Below are positions 8,542 through 17,096 of a stretch of DNA of 64,000 nucleotides, piece by piece. The stretch lies in contig NZ_CP130720.1 of the NCBI RefSeq assembly GCF_035984415.1, positions 8,308,001-8,372,000 of the forward strand, read 5' to 3'. The notes beneath the pieces were generated by a model that did no database searches, was not told where the DNA came from, and saw only the letters and a program-made list of their open reading frames with translations. Numbering within the stretch: the first letter of the stretch is position 1; each line of letters opens with the position of its first letter. A program made the translations under genes and the position numbers. This DNA comes from Streptomyces sp. NBC_01296 (GTDB lineage: Bacteria; Actinomycetota; Actinomycetes; Streptomycetales; Streptomycetaceae).

Positions 8542-8949
8542 TCAGGGCATTTGATCCGGGTCGCAGGTTGCGCGGCGCAGGCCGATCGTGCGCAGGGCGC
8601 GCATCAGTCCGTCCTCGTCGCCCGCGCGGACCAGGTGGACGGCCCCGTCCACGGTGAGGACGTCGAGGTCTCCGGGGGCCGAGCCGGCCTTCGTACGGAG
8701 CACGACCCCGCTCGGCGGGTCCAGGGCGCGTACCCCGTGGAAGATGCCGAGTGCGGCCGGGTTGTCGCGGAAGCCGCCGGACAGGGTGAGCACGGTGATG
8801 TCGGGGAGCAGGATCCGGGCGTGCGCCAGGGCGATGTCGGGCGTGTGGGCATGGGAGATGACCTGGAAGTGGGGGTTGCGCTGGATCCGCGACCGCAACC
8901 GCTCCAGCTCCTCGCCTTCCGGTACGCCGACCACCAGAACCGTCATCAC
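8542..8949 (-). CDS. receiver-like domain protein lacking the phosphoacceptor
   Basis: About 135 residues forming a single CheY-like alternation of strands and helices: VLVVGVPEGEELERLRSRI, then ALAHARILLPDITVLTLSGG, then GVVLRTKAG and HLVRAGDEDGLMRALRTI. The strand that normally ends in the phosphorylated aspartate reads PDITVLTLSGG, with Thr instead of Asp, and the usual acidic pair near the start is absent. It is therefore probably a phosphorylation-independent receiver or a degenerate regulator that has lost its output domain. Start: the GTG at 8947-8949 sits 9 bases after GGAGG; an ATG six codons upstream is too close to that site. Confidence 0.6.
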   Translation of the reverse strand: MMTVLVVGVPEGEELERLRSRIQRNPHFQVISHAHTPDIALAHARILLPDITVLTLSGGFRDNPAALGIFHGVRALDPPSGVVLRTKAGSAPGDLDVLTVDGAVHLVRAGDEDGLMRALRTIGLRRATCDPDQMP

Positions 8950-9116
8950 AGTTCTCATCCTCCGTCGCGGCACCGTGCCCGTCGAGCGGAGCGACGGTGC
9001 GCCCTTTCACGTGTGGCGTCGGCGGCTCGCGCCCCCGAGGCCGCTGCGTTGGCCTCGAGGGCGGAACGGCCGAGCCGGGCCGCGCGACGCCACCGTCAGT
9101 GCGGCGTCCGGGTTGT

Positions 9117-9240
9117 TCAGTCCTGGCAGCCGCAGCCTGCGGTTGCCTTTGCCTCGCTGAGCGTGGTGTGGGGGTCGGCGGCCTCCTCGGCAGGCGTGCA
9201 GCAGGCGGTGGCTCCGCAGCAGGTCTCCGCCGTCCCGGCC
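9117..9240 (-). pseudogene. C-terminal tail of an ArsI/CadI-like metalloprotein gene
   Basis: On the minus strand about 38 codons ending in TGA at 9117-9119 encode a cysteine-rich tail, TCCGATACCTPAEEAAD and ending AGCGCQD. Such paired-cysteine tails close actinobacterial ArsI/CadI (C-As lyase / cadmium-induced) proteins. The conserved N-terminal dioxygenase-like domain is absent: upstream the reading frame runs straight into the antisense of arsC. The assignment rests on the tail alone and is tentative. Confidence 0.45.
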
Positions 9241-9573
9241 GTCGCTGCGGGCCCGGCCGTCGCGATGGTCGAGGTCCGCTCCGCCGGATCGGCGCCTGCC
9301 GACGCCGTGAACCCGGCTGCCGTCGAAGCGATGGCCGAGGTCGGTATCGACATCTCCGCCCAGACCCCGAAGGTGCTGACGGTCGAGGCCGTCCAGGCAT
9401 CCGACGTCGTGATCACCATGGGCTGCGGCGACGCTTGCCCTGTCTTCCCCGGCAAGAGGTACCTCGACTGGAAGCTCGACGACCCCGCCGGGCAGGGCCT
9501 GGAGGCCGTCCGTCCGATCCGGGACCAGATCGAGGACCGCGTCCGGCGACTGCTGGATGAACTGACCGCCTGA
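9241..9573 (+). pseudogene. arsC: N-terminally truncated arsenate reductase (LMW-phosphatase type)
   Basis: The last ~100 codons of a thioredoxin-coupled arsenate reductase: VEVRSAGSAPADAVNPAA, VEAMAEVGIDISAQTPKVL, VVITMGCGDACPVFPGKRYL, DWKLDDPAGQGLEAVRPIRD. The family's N-terminal catalytic loop (V-C-x5-R-S) is missing, so the protein cannot reduce arsenate. An ATG at 9265 could still start a 102-residue product. Directly to the left lies the tail of an ArsI/CadI-like gene on the other strand; a deletion seems to have removed the 5' halves of both genes. Confidence 0.75.
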
Positions 9574-9688
9574 CGCCCCTGCGGCGACGCCGTCGGCCCT
9601 GACGCCGGTGGTCGGCCCACCGATCACGCGAACACCATCGGCACGGCAATGGTGTCTGTCTGCGGGGGCCACGGTCGCGTGCGGTCGG

Positions 9689-10087
9689 CTAGCTGCCGAG
9701 CTTGGCCAGCGCGATGCGGGTGAGCTCGGTCGCGACGAGGATCGCGACGGGGTCGGTGGCGGTGACCTCGACGCGCAGGGGGCTGTTCTGCGTGTCGATC
9801 AGGCGGAGACATTCCAGGTGGACGTACTCGGAGGCGTCCTCGTGGTCGAGACGGAGCTCTACGCGTCCGGACGGGTAGATGTACGCGGCCGAGGCGGTGG
9901 CATCGACGCCGCGGACGCGGACGTACTTCTCGCCTCGGCCGTCGCCGGTGGCGGGGGTGACGGCGGTAACGCTGCTGTCGGCGAGGACGCGGTCGAGGAC
10001 GGCGAGGGCGCTGCGCAGGTGCTCGGCGTCGGTGGCTCCGGCGGTGAGGTGGGCGGTGACGGCGTCGGGTATGGCGCTGGTGCTCAT
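9689..10087 (-). CDS. conserved hypothetical protein
   Basis: A 132-residue soluble protein, starting at the ATG at 10085-10087 (MSTSAIPDAVTAHLTAG). It alternates helices (EHLRSALAVLDRVLAD) with a beta-rich middle (KYVRVRGVDATASAAYIYPS, VELRLDHEDASEYVHLEC) and a final helix (PVAILVATELTRIALAKLG). I know of no named domain. The neighbouring genes downstream are small membrane proteins on the same strand, but gaps of 230 bases separate them. Confidence 0.6.
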   Translation of the reverse strand: MSTSAIPDAVTAHLTAGATDAEHLRSALAVLDRVLADSSVTAVTPATGDGRGEKYVRVRGVDATASAAYIYPSGRVELRLDHEDASEYVHLECLRLIDTQNSPLRVEVTATDPVAILVATELTRIALAKLGS

Positions 10088-10315
10088 GCTGGGCTGAATC
10101 CTGTTTCTGGTGTGGGTGCGTCTCGACGAGGCGGGCGACAGGGGGCGACTGATGGGTGGAAGCGGATGGGGGTGGGGTCGCCGCACCGGTGACGACCCCT
10201 CAGCCTGTCCGGCGCAGGCGCGGGACACGGCACACCGGGTCCCAGCCGGGGCTGCTTGCCCCGGATACGCCGGAGGCGGGGGCCTTGTGCTCAACTCGAC
10301 GTTTCTCGAATACCT

Positions 10316-10666
10316 CTACGGGTTCATCGGGGTGATGGAGGGGATCGGGGCGGGTATCCCGGACTCCCCGTCATCGTCCGCGCCGGCCCAGCATCCCCAT
10401 CGCCAGGCGATCCCGAATTGGGGGTCTTCGAGGGCTCCGGCCGTCAGGCACCAGGATTCTCCTTTCCCGTTCTCGCCGGCATCCGCGCCTTGTACGTAGC
10501 CGTCGACGGCGGTCGCCGTCACGCCGATGGCGAGGAGGGCCAGGACGACGCGAACGAGGTGGCTGGTCCAGGCCGGAGGGGCGGGCCTGGCAGGAAAGCC
10601 CAAGTAGGAGCTGCCGAGTTGGCGTCCGGGCAGGCCTGGCGGGGGCAGGGGAGTCTTCTCGCTCAT
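10316..10666 (-). CDS. small single-pass membrane protein
   Basis: A 116-residue protein with a proline-rich cytoplasmic N terminus, one membrane segment near residues 38-57 (VRVVLALLAIGVTATAVDG) and an exported C-terminal part holding two cysteines (SWCLTAG, RWGCWAG). The ATG at 10664-10666 follows a GGAG site and lies 8 bases after the stop of the upstream Excalibur-domain gene, so the two are likely one transcript. No family recognised. Confidence 0.6.
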   Translation of the reverse strand: MSEKTPLPPPGLPGRQLGSSYLGFPARPAPPAWTSHLVRVVLALLAIGVTATAVDGYVQGADAGENGKGESWCLTAGALEDPQFGIAWRWGCWAGADDDGESGIPAPIPSITPMNP

Positions 10667-10674
10667 GTCCGCTC

Positions 10675-11310
10675 CTACTCGCACGCCACGCCGTCGCCGT
10701 CGCGGTCGAGGTGGGGGCCGTAGCCGGGCTCACCGCGCCGCACCGGCGCCGCTCCCGCTGCGCGGGCCGCAGCGCAGTTCTTGTAGTAGGCGCTCCCGTC
10801 CTCTTCGGACGATGAGGAGTTGGAGGAGGACCCGTCCGAAGACGACCCGCCGGAGGTTGAGTCACCGGAGGAGTTCGGCCCACTGGCCGAGGAGGAACCG
10901 TCGTTGCCGTGGTCGGCGGGCGGGGCGGGGGCTGGCTCCGCGGCTCGTGTCGGTGTCGGTGTCGGCGTCGGGGTCGCAGTCGCGGTCGGGGTGGGCGTCG
11001 GGCTTGGTTGAGGCGTCGCGGTGACCGTTGCCGTCGCGGTGACGGTGACGGTCGGCGCGGGAAGCGGCTTCGCGGCAGGGGACTTGGGCGCCGGCCCGGA
11101 GGCCGCCACGATCAGGATGACGAACCACAGCGATGCCGCGGAGACGGCCACGGCCTTCCCGGCCTTGCCCCAGCGGGCCATGAACGCCAGCGCGGAGCCG
11201 AGCGGGGGCACGAACAGGGTGGCTGCGACGACCGCGATCACGGCGATCGCCGCAGGCCATGCACGTCTGGCGGGGGTCTGAGGGTAGGGCTGGTCCGGAG
11301 ATGGGTACAC
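10675..11310 (-). CDS. membrane protein with C-terminal Excalibur calcium-binding domain
   Basis: About 211 residues. Two hydrophobic segments near residues 18-37 and 55-72 are followed by a long Thr/Pro/Ala repeat region (TATPTPTPTPT), a Ser/Gly-rich spacer, and a C-terminal Excalibur motif, AYYKNCAAARAAGAAPVRRG, ending in DRDGDGVACE with the calcium-binding DxDxDG. This domain is common in actinobacterial cell-surface proteins. Start: I prefer the GTG at 11308-11310, six bases after GAGAGG, over the upstream TTG. Its DNA contains a GC-rich simple repeat encoding the Thr-Pro region. The following gene is only 8 bases away. Confidence 0.8.
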   Translation of the reverse strand: MYPSPDQPYPQTPARRAWPAAIAVIAVVAATLFVPPLGSALAFMARWGKAGKAVAVSAASLWFVILIVAASGPAPKSPAAKPLPAPTVTVTATATVTATPQPSPTPTPTATATPTPTPTPTRAAEPAPAPPADHGNDGSSSASGPNSSGDSTSGGSSSDGSSSNSSSSEEDGSAYYKNCAAARAAGAAPVRRGEPGYGPHLDRDGDGVACE

Positions 11311-11768
11311 GCGATGCCTCTCAGGCAAAAGATGTCACCGACCGGCAGAGGTTACACATTTTGTTGAAGGACTGTACTGGCCTGTGCGAGGAGTGAGACA
11401 GGGTCGGCCGCAGCCCCGGTTCGGCGGGGACCTCGAGTTCCCCGAGGTGCATCCGGACAAGGTGGCGCGGCACGGCCGCCGCCGGGACCTTCCCGCCCCC
11501 CGACTAGGGCTGGTCGGCGGATGGTCCCGGCGGCCTGGACGGGCAGCTGAACTTACGGGGCTTGAGCGCTGAGGGTCGTCCGGCTGATTCGGCCCCCTTG
11601 GTCCGGCCTCTCACCACCTGGTCGGAAGGGGGCGGCGGCTGCGGTGAGTTCGGACTTGGCCGCAGCGGACGGTGCGGCACCCTGCGGGATGGTGCGGAGC
11701 CGCGAGGCCCGGGGTGCGAGGAGGCCAACCTCGGCTACGGCGCAGCCTGACGACTGCGGGACCGGCCT
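11311..11768. other. intergenic stretch, no gene seen
   Basis: A plus-strand stretch near 11430-11490 reads DLEFPEVHPDKVARHG, which resembles the start of small BrnT-like proteins, but it is too short to call. The rest has no coding character. The promoter of the Excalibur-domain gene must lie at the left end. Confidence 0.35.
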
Positions 11769-12131
11769 GTGAGACGGATTTTCACTTGCTCGAGCCATCC
11801 CACGGTTCGGGACCCCGGCGCCCACCTGGGCGAGTCGTACCGGCTCTTCGGGAAGATCACCCAGTTCGACTCCGCGACCGGGACCAATACCTTCCGCGCG
11901 AGCATCGGTTACGACAAGAAGTGGCCTGCGAGCTACGGCTACGTTGACTACGACGCCAACGCAATCTTCCTCGGTGTCTCCACCGACCTCGAAGACGTCG
12001 TCCAAGACGACGTGGTGGAGCTGTGGGTGACCTGCATGGGATCGACCACGTACCAGACGACTATCGGCGGCTCCCAGACCGTGCCCTACTTCCTGGTGGG
12101 CAAGGTCAAGCGGTACGCCACCGCATCCTGA
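11769..12131 (+). pseudogene. C-terminal fragment of a secreted or lipoprotein-type protein
   Basis: An open frame of 120 codons whose last 105 have clear protein character: DPGAHLGESYRLFGKITQFD, then NTFRASIGYDKKWPASYG and VPYFLVGKVKRY at the end. This OB-like beta-rich module closes some actinobacterial lipoproteins and substrate-binding-like proteins, in which a much longer N-terminal region with a signal peptide precedes it. Nothing of that N-terminal part is present upstream, so I read it as a truncated gene. The family memory is approximate. Confidence 0.5.
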
Positions 12132-12421
12132 GGAAGTCAGCCCATGTCGCCGTCCGTCCACGGCGGCACCGGCTCGGCCGGGCCCCGCGTCTGCCCGATA
12201 GCGGCCTGCTCCCTCTCCACCGCCGCCCCCGCGCCGACCGGTGGCATGCTCCAGCGAGGCCCGCAGTTGTCCCCAGCTGCTGTCATGGAATGACCGGGCT
12301 GCTGGCGCTTCACCCCGACTGCCCCCGGGTGGGCGGGCGTTGCTCCAGGCCCGGCACGGCGCCCCGATCCAGGATCGTTTCCCGGACCTGGTGGCCGCTG
12401 CCGATGGGGCCCGTGGCTCAG
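12132..12421. other. intergenic stretch, no gene seen
   Basis: About 290 bases between the truncated gene and the cupin gene. No frame with convincing protein composition is visible on either strand. Confidence 0.35.
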
Positions 12422-12940
12422 TCAGAGGTCGGGCGGGGGCGTCAGGCCGAACCTGGAGATGACGTCGGGCAGCCAGGCGGGCCGCCCGAGCACGAGCCCG
12501 TACTTGGCGGCGAGCTCCGGTATCGCGTCCTCGGCCGGCGGCTGTCCGTCGGCGAGCATCTCGGCCAGCTCGCGGAAGAAGTGCTCGAATCCGGCCGGAC
12601 TGATGATCTCGATCATTCGGGCGGGGACGGGCCCGGCGTTCCACATCGTGTGCAGCTCCCCGCGCGGCTTGGTGATGTAGCCGCCGGCACCCAGAACGGT
12701 TTCACGGTCACCGGAACGGAACCCGATCTCGCCTTCGGTGACGATCGAGTACTCGTCCTCGCGGGTGTGCAGGTGCGGCGGCACCAAGGCCCCGACCGGG
12801 AAGGGATGCTCAACGACGGAGACTGCGCCGTCGGTGTCTTCTCCCCACAGCTTGAAGGCGACCCCGATCGAGCCGAGGAAGCCCTCGGAGCCCTCGCCGG
12901 GGCGAACGATGGTGAGCGGAGGGGCCAGCGGCTCTGTCAT
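12422..12940 (-). CDS. cupin-domain protein
   Basis: A 172-residue protein with one conserved cupin barrel. Motif 1 is seen as VPPHLHTREDEYSIVTEGEI, giving the metal-binding His, His, Glu set; motif 2 is PRGELHTMWNAGP. The C-terminal 60 residues (FEHFFRELAEMLADG and onwards) are helical. Function is unknown; such proteins are often metal-dependent dioxygenases or isomerases, or bind small ligands. The ATG at 12938-12940 follows GAGGAG by 8 bases. It is divergent from the TetR gene, with an imperfect palindrome in the shared promoter, so it is probably that regulator's target. Confidence 0.85.
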   Translation of the reverse strand: MTEPLAPPLTIVRPGEGSEGFLGSIGVAFKLWGEDTDGAVSVVEHPFPVGALVPPHLHTREDEYSIVTEGEIGFRSGDRETVLGAGGYITKPRGELHTMWNAGPVPARMIEIISPAGFEHFFRELAEMLADGQPPAEDAIPELAAKYGLVLGRPAWLPDVISRFGLTPPPDL

Positions 12941-12966
12941 GGCGATCACTCCTCGACAGGATTTGG

Positions 12967-12985
12967 AGATACACTGGTGTTCTCT
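12967..12985. promoter_or_regulatory. probable TetR operator in the cupin/TetR promoter
   Basis: AGATACAC-TG-GTGTTCTCT forms an imperfect inverted repeat (AGATACAC against AGAGAACAC) in the 124-base space between the divergent cupin and TetR genes, 27 bases upstream of the cupin start. The position suits repression of both genes. Confidence 0.5.
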
Positions 12986-13064
12986 TAAAAAGTCTCCGCC
13001 GCATACGCCAGGACGTCAAGAATTGAGTGATCAGCAGCGTTCGACGACACCGCGTGGCTATGAG

Positions 13065-13631
13065 ATGCGCAAACGTGCCGAGGATGTGGGCCGGACGCGG
13101 CAGCGCATCATCGAAGCCGCCGTGCATCTGCACGGCACCGCCGGGCCGGCGTCGACGAGCATCGCAGCGATCGCCGAGCGTGCGGGCGTCACTCGGCTGA
13201 CCGTGTACCGGCATTTTCCGGATGAGAACGCCTTGTTCGAGGCGTGTTCGGGACACTGGCTGTCGCGGCAGAAGCTGCCTCGGCCCGAAAGGTGGAGTGC
13301 GTTCGCGAGCCCCGTCGAGCGGCTGACGGCCGGGCTCGCCGACCTCTACCGCTTCTATCGCGCGGGTGAGCAGATGCTGACGCTCGTCATCCGCGACCAG
13401 CACGCCGTACCCAAGCAGGTCCGCGAGGCTCGAGAGGAGACGAGCCGAAAGTACGTCGAGGCACTGGCCGGTGCCTGGCCTGAGGCCGACGCCCCGGTCC
13501 GGCGGGCGGTGATCGGGCATGCCGCTGCGTTCTCGACGTGGCGCTCTCTGTGTCGGGAGCAAGGGCTCACCGACGACGAGGCGGTCGAGGTCATGGTCAC
13601 GCTGGTGGAAGCGGTCGACGCAAGGGTGTGA
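13065..13631 (+). CDS. TetR-family transcriptional regulator
   Basis: About 188 residues. The N-terminal DNA-binding domain is clear: RTRQRIIEAAVHLHGTAGPA, STSIAAIAERAGVTRLTVYR, HFPDENALFEAC, with the recognition helix at TRLTVYRHF. The remaining helical domain is ligand-binding and unassigned. The ATG at 13065 gives a typical length; a TTG at 13023, preceded by a weak site, would add 14 residues. It is divergent from the cupin gene and probably represses it and itself through the palindrome between them. Confidence 0.88.
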   Translation: MRKRAEDVGRTRQRIIEAAVHLHGTAGPASTSIAAIAERAGVTRLTVYRHFPDENALFEACSGHWLSRQKLPRPERWSAFASPVERLTAGLADLYRFYRAGEQMLTLVIRDQHAVPKQVREAREETSRKYVEALAGAWPEADAPVRRAVIGHAAAFSTWRSLCREQGLTDDEAVEVMVTLVEAVDARV

Positions 13632-14204
13632 AGGATCTTCTGGCGGGCCGGTGCCTCGGCCCCTGCGCCGTGTCCGACGTTGCTTTCGGGGCCTGCTTCG
13701 CGGCGGTCTTGCGTCGTCGGTGTTCGCGTGGGGCGTGTCCCGTCAGGCCGGCGAGCAGCTGAGCCCGGGCCCGCAGAGCCTTGCGCTGCTGGCGCACCCA
13801 CCGCCCGAGGGGACGTCCTTGGTGGCGCCGACCTCGGTCTCGGTGCGGTACGGACGGCGTACAGGCCGGTGATCCCGTTCTGCGCCCGCCACCGGAGTGC
13901 AGGAACGACGCGACGGTGGGGGCGTCGCGCGGGGCGGAGAAGTGGAGCGGGGCCGACTCGGCCGCGGCGTCGGCGCCGTCTTCCTGGTCCTCGTCGTCAC
14001 CCTCGCTGCGGGCCCCGAACGATCCGCCCGTCCTCGTCGCGCTGGAGGTGCACCTTGCGCTTCCGCTGGTGACTACGCAGGTTTACGCTGCCTCGTGCTC
14101 GAGGAGCGCCGTCTGCAGCAGCCGTACGTGCCGTCCGGGTCGTCGGTCAGGGTCGCGATCTCCGCCGCCTCGCTCCGGCCGACGCCGGCCACCCCCGCTT
14201 GCCG
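13632..14204. other. decayed stretch with a possible helicase-associated domain fragment
   Basis: No intact gene. On the minus strand at about 13741-13860 one frame reads HQGRPLGRWVRQQRKALRAR, resembling the helicase-associated repeat found at the C terminus of actinobacterial helicases. Just upstream the match would continue in another frame (TETEVGATKDV), suggesting a frameshift. The remainder to 14204 has no recognisable coding content. Confidence 0.35.
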
Positions 14205-14846
14205 TCAGTCCGCCCGGCGGGTCAGGCTGGCCATTGGGGAGCGGAGGGTCCAGCCCAGAGCCTCGTACAGGGCCCTGCCGTCGGGCGTGGCCACCAGTAC
14301 CCCGTCCCGTGCCCCCGCCTCCCACGCGGCGTCCTGCAGCGTACGCATCACCAGGGCGCCCAGGCCCCGGCGCCGCTGGTCCGGGGCGGTCTCGATCTGG
14401 TCCACCACCGCGGTGCGGTCGGCCAGGCCCACCTGTCCCCTCGCGGCCAGCCGCCCGTCCCCGGCGCGGATCAGGGCCTTGATCACCCAACCCCGCGTCC
14501 ACGTCGTCACGGTGTAGCCGGCCGGCGGAGGCCCGGCCGGCGCCGGGGCGAGCGGGAGGGTCATCAGGAAGCCGGCGATGTCCGTCTTCCACTCGTCCCC
14601 AGCCCAGGGTCGCACCACCTCGTCCGGGGCGAAGAGCTTGAGCCAGGTGCCCTGCGGGGCGGTGGCGGCCAGTTTGCGGACGTCGGCTTCCGCGGGCACG
14701 GGCACCACGTGCCGGGCGACTTCCTTCGGCAGCCCCACGGCGATGGTCCACCCCCACGGTTCCTCGACCGGGTCGGCCGCGCCGCGTGAGACGGTCCAGC
14801 CGTCGATCCACTGCTTTACCCAGCCGGTGAGCCTGTCCTCGGACAC
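14205..14846 (-). CDS. GNAT-family N-acetyltransferase
   Basis: A 213-residue acetyltransferase that would move an acetyl group from acetyl-CoA to an amine. The acetyl-CoA binding motif A is seen as VVDQIETAPDQRRRGLGALV, with the pyrophosphate-binding RRRGLG, followed by the helix MRTLQDAAWEAGARDGVLVA and motif B GRALYEALGW near the end. The first ~90 residues are an extra N-terminal region. Start: GTG at 14844-14846, just after AGGGGG. Substrate unknown; no operon partners. Confidence 0.85.
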   Translation of the reverse strand: MSEDRLTGWVKQWIDGWTVSRGAADPVEEPWGWTIAVGLPKEVARHVVPVPAEADVRKLAATAPQGTWLKLFAPDEVVRPWAGDEWKTDIAGFLMTLPLAPAPAGPPPAGYTVTTWTRGWVIKALIRAGDGRLAARGQVGLADRTAVVDQIETAPDQRRRGLGALVMRTLQDAAWEAGARDGVLVATPDGRALYEALGWTLRSPMASLTRRAD

Positions 14847-15117
14847 GATTCCCCCTGTATGTAATGAGCTGCTTCCCATAAGGATCATTACATCATCGGG
14901 TCCGGCATCACCGCGCGAGGGTGTCCTGCGGTGAGGGTCGACGGGGAGCGCCAGGAGCGGGTCAGCCGCCAGGGGTCGGCGCAGGGCTTCCTGAGGCGTT
15001 GTCAGAGGCGCGACACGTTGCACGGACGGAAGGGGGAACCGCCAAGCACGAATGCCTGTCTCCGAGCACACAGCAAGACGTGTCCGGGCTGGCCCGGCTC
15101 GATCCTCAGGGGGGATC

Positions 15118-15579
15118 TTGGCTTCATCGCACCGCGGACGATTACGTGCCCTGGCCGCCGGCGGCGTACTCGCCCTGGCTGCAGGCGCCTTGGCCGCCGC
15201 CCCGAGCAGCGCAGCCGAGCAGCACCGCATACCCGGCTCCGCCACCGCCCGGCCTGCGGCCGGCCCGGCGGCGGATTCGGTCTCCGCGGCCGCACTGGGC
15301 AGCGACCGCCAGTACCCGAGCGTCGTCCTGCCCGGCCGCGCCACGGAGCCGGCGCGGGTCGCCAGCGCCGAGCGACGGCACGACGTCGACGGCGACGGCC
15401 TCAGCGACATGATCCCGTGCTCCCCGCTTGCCGCCCTCGCCCCGGTCGTCCTGGGCCAGGACCGGGTGCTGCCGGCGAAGGTGGGGCGGATCGCCCGGGT
15501 GGGCCGGTCCGCGGTGGTGAACCGGCGCTGCCGGCACGCCGACTTCCCCGAGCCGGCGCCGGCCGTCGACGACGCCTAG
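15118..15579 (+). pseudogene. truncated secreted FG-GAP/VCBS-type protein
   Basis: A TTG start follows AGGGGGGATC and opens a frame with a classical signal peptide (HRGRLRALAAGGVLALAAG, AAAPSSAAEQH). A mature part follows that reaches DVDGDGLSDMI, the calcium-binding motif that begins the first FG-GAP repeat. After this the sequence loses the repeat pattern and runs to a stop 55 codons later in unrelated composition. Intact relatives are extracellular proteins with several repeats. I read this as the surviving N-terminal end of such a gene. Confidence 0.55.
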
Positions 15580-15864
15580 GGGGACGGACCGGTTGTCCGG
15601 CTGGACCGCCGAGACAGACGCCGAAGGCCGGCCGCCCTCGCGGCCGGGGAGTTCGGGGCCTCCGAGCGCCGGCTGACCGCGCCCGGAGCCGTGAGTGGTC
15701 CGTCACGGGGTGCCGCAGGTCGGCCCGGGGGAGGCGTACAGGTTCGAGCGGCACCACTGCGGCGGCCTGGCGCCGTCCAGCCGTAGTCATCACGGAAGCG
15801 CGGTCACGGCCACATTCAACGAGTGCGATCAACGTGCCGGGGGACTGGGTTACGGTCGGTCCCT

Positions 15865-16593
15865 GTGAACCGAACCGATCGTCTGTACGCCCTGGTGGAA
15901 GAACTGCGAGCAGCGTCCCCCCGGCCGCGCAGCGCACGCTGGCTCGCGGGCCGGTTCGAGGTCAGCACCCGGACCATCGAGCGCGACCTCGCCGCCCTGC
16001 AGCAGGCAGGAGTCCCCCTCTACGCCGAGACCGGCCGCACCGGAGGCTACGTGCTCGCCAAGGACCAGACCCTCCCGCCGCTGACGATCACCTCGGCGGA
16101 GGCGACTGCGCTCGCGGTGGCCCTGCACGCCCTGGCCGGCACGCCCTTCGCCCGGGACGCCCGATCCGCCCTGCAGAAAGTCCTCGCCGTCATGCCGCAG
16201 CGCGAGCGGCACGGCGCGGACGAACTGGCCGGCCGGGTCCGACTCGCCGCGCCCGCCCGGCAACCCGCCGCCGTGCCCCAAGCACTGCGCGAGGCGCTCT
16301 CGATGCGCCGGGTCCTGCGCCTGTCCTACTCCGACGCGCAAGGCGCCGCCACCGACCGCTGCGTGGAACCCCACGGCTTCCTCGGCGGCGACCACTGGTA
16401 CCTCATCGGCTGGTGCCGGCTGCGCTCCGCGGTACGCGGCTTCCGGCTGGACCGCATCCAGCACGTCGAGACACTGGCCGAGACCGTCCCGCCGCGCGTA
16501 CTCGACCTCGCCGAGCTCGACACGCTGGGCTGGGAGTTCGTCGGCCTTGACGAACTCGTAAAGTCCGACAGGGGGTTGTCGCCCGAGGCGTAG
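15865..16593 (+). CDS. YafY-type HTH/WYL-domain transcriptional regulator
   Basis: A 242-residue regulator. The N-terminal winged helix is typical (NRTDRLYALVEELRAASP, ARWLAGRFEVSTRTIERDLA ALQQAGVPL, then ETGRTGGYVL). The C-terminal WYL domain contains DHWYLIGWCRLRSAVRGFRL followed by DRI. WYL regulators sense small ligands or nucleic acid. The GTG at 15865 places the HTH at the usual distance from the N terminus. The SnoaL-like gene starts 38 bases downstream on the same strand and is the likely partner or target. Confidence 0.9.
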   Translation: MNRTDRLYALVEELRAASPRPRSARWLAGRFEVSTRTIERDLAALQQAGVPLYAETGRTGGYVLAKDQTLPPLTITSAEATALAVALHALAGTPFARDARSALQKVLAVMPQRERHGADELAGRVRLAAPARQPAAVPQALREALSMRRVLRLSYSDAQGAATDRCVEPHGFLGGDHWYLIGWCRLRSAVRGFRLDRIQHVETLAETVPPRVLDLAELDTLGWEFVGLDELVKSDRGLSPEA

Positions 16594-16631
16594 AGGCTGG
16601 TGCCCGACCGACAACAGGAAGGCACTTCCCC

Positions 16632-17096
16632 ATGACGCGCATGCCCACCGCCGCCGCCGCTCCGACCGCCGCGCCGACCAGCACCTCGACCGGAACGGAC
16701 CCACTGACCCGGGCACAGGGCACCGCACTGCTGGACGGATGGACGCGGCTCTGGAACGGCGACCTTCCCCTCGCCGAGGAACTCATCGCGCCCGACTTCC
16801 GGCTCCGGTTCGCCAACACAGCCCCCGGCACCGGCCCCGACGCCACGCTCGACCGCCCGGACCTGACCGCGTTCATCGGTGCCCACCGCCAGGAACGCCT
16901 GGGGCTCACGTACGCGGTCGACGGTCCGCCGGTGGTCGACGGCGCCCGTGCGGAAGTGGCCGCCCGCTGGACCGCCACGTACACCGACGGCTCTGGCGAT
17001 CCCGTCACCAAGAGCGGCATCGACCTGCTGGCGATCGCCGACGGCCGCATCGCGGCCGTCTGGTCGCTGACCGGAGACCGCCGCTTCGCGCCGTGA
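16632..17096 (+). CDS. SnoaL-like (NTF2-fold) protein
   Basis: A 154-residue cytoplasmic protein of the NTF2/SnoaL-like fold. After a low-complexity N terminus (Ala/Thr-rich, about 25 residues) come the typical elements: LLDGWTRLWNGDLPLAEELI, APDFRLRFANTAPG, FIGAHRQERLGLTYAVDG and a final GRIAAVWSLTGDRRFAP. Members are polyketide cyclases, ester-forming enzymes or binding proteins; no catalytic residue can be assigned here. It lies just behind the WYL regulator and is probably co-transcribed with it. Confidence 0.8.
   Translation: MTRMPTAAAAPTAAPTSTSTGTDPLTRAQGTALLDGWTRLWNGDLPLAEELIAPDFRLRFANTAPGTGPDATLDRPDLTAFIGAHRQERLGLTYAVDGPPVVDGARAEVAARWTATYTDGSGDPVTKSGIDLLAIADGRIAAVWSLTGDRRFAP

Noticed and set aside
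12380-12420. Repeat shared with 24045-24085 (ACCTGGTGGCCGCTGCC)
   Set aside because: Only about 17 identical bases of GC-rich sequence; too short to distinguish from chance.
14205-15410. 401-residue GNAT protein starting far upstream
   Set aside because: The first ~190 codons are Ala/Arg/Pro-rich and antisense to the FG-GAP fragment; a good ribosome site precedes the GTG at 14846.
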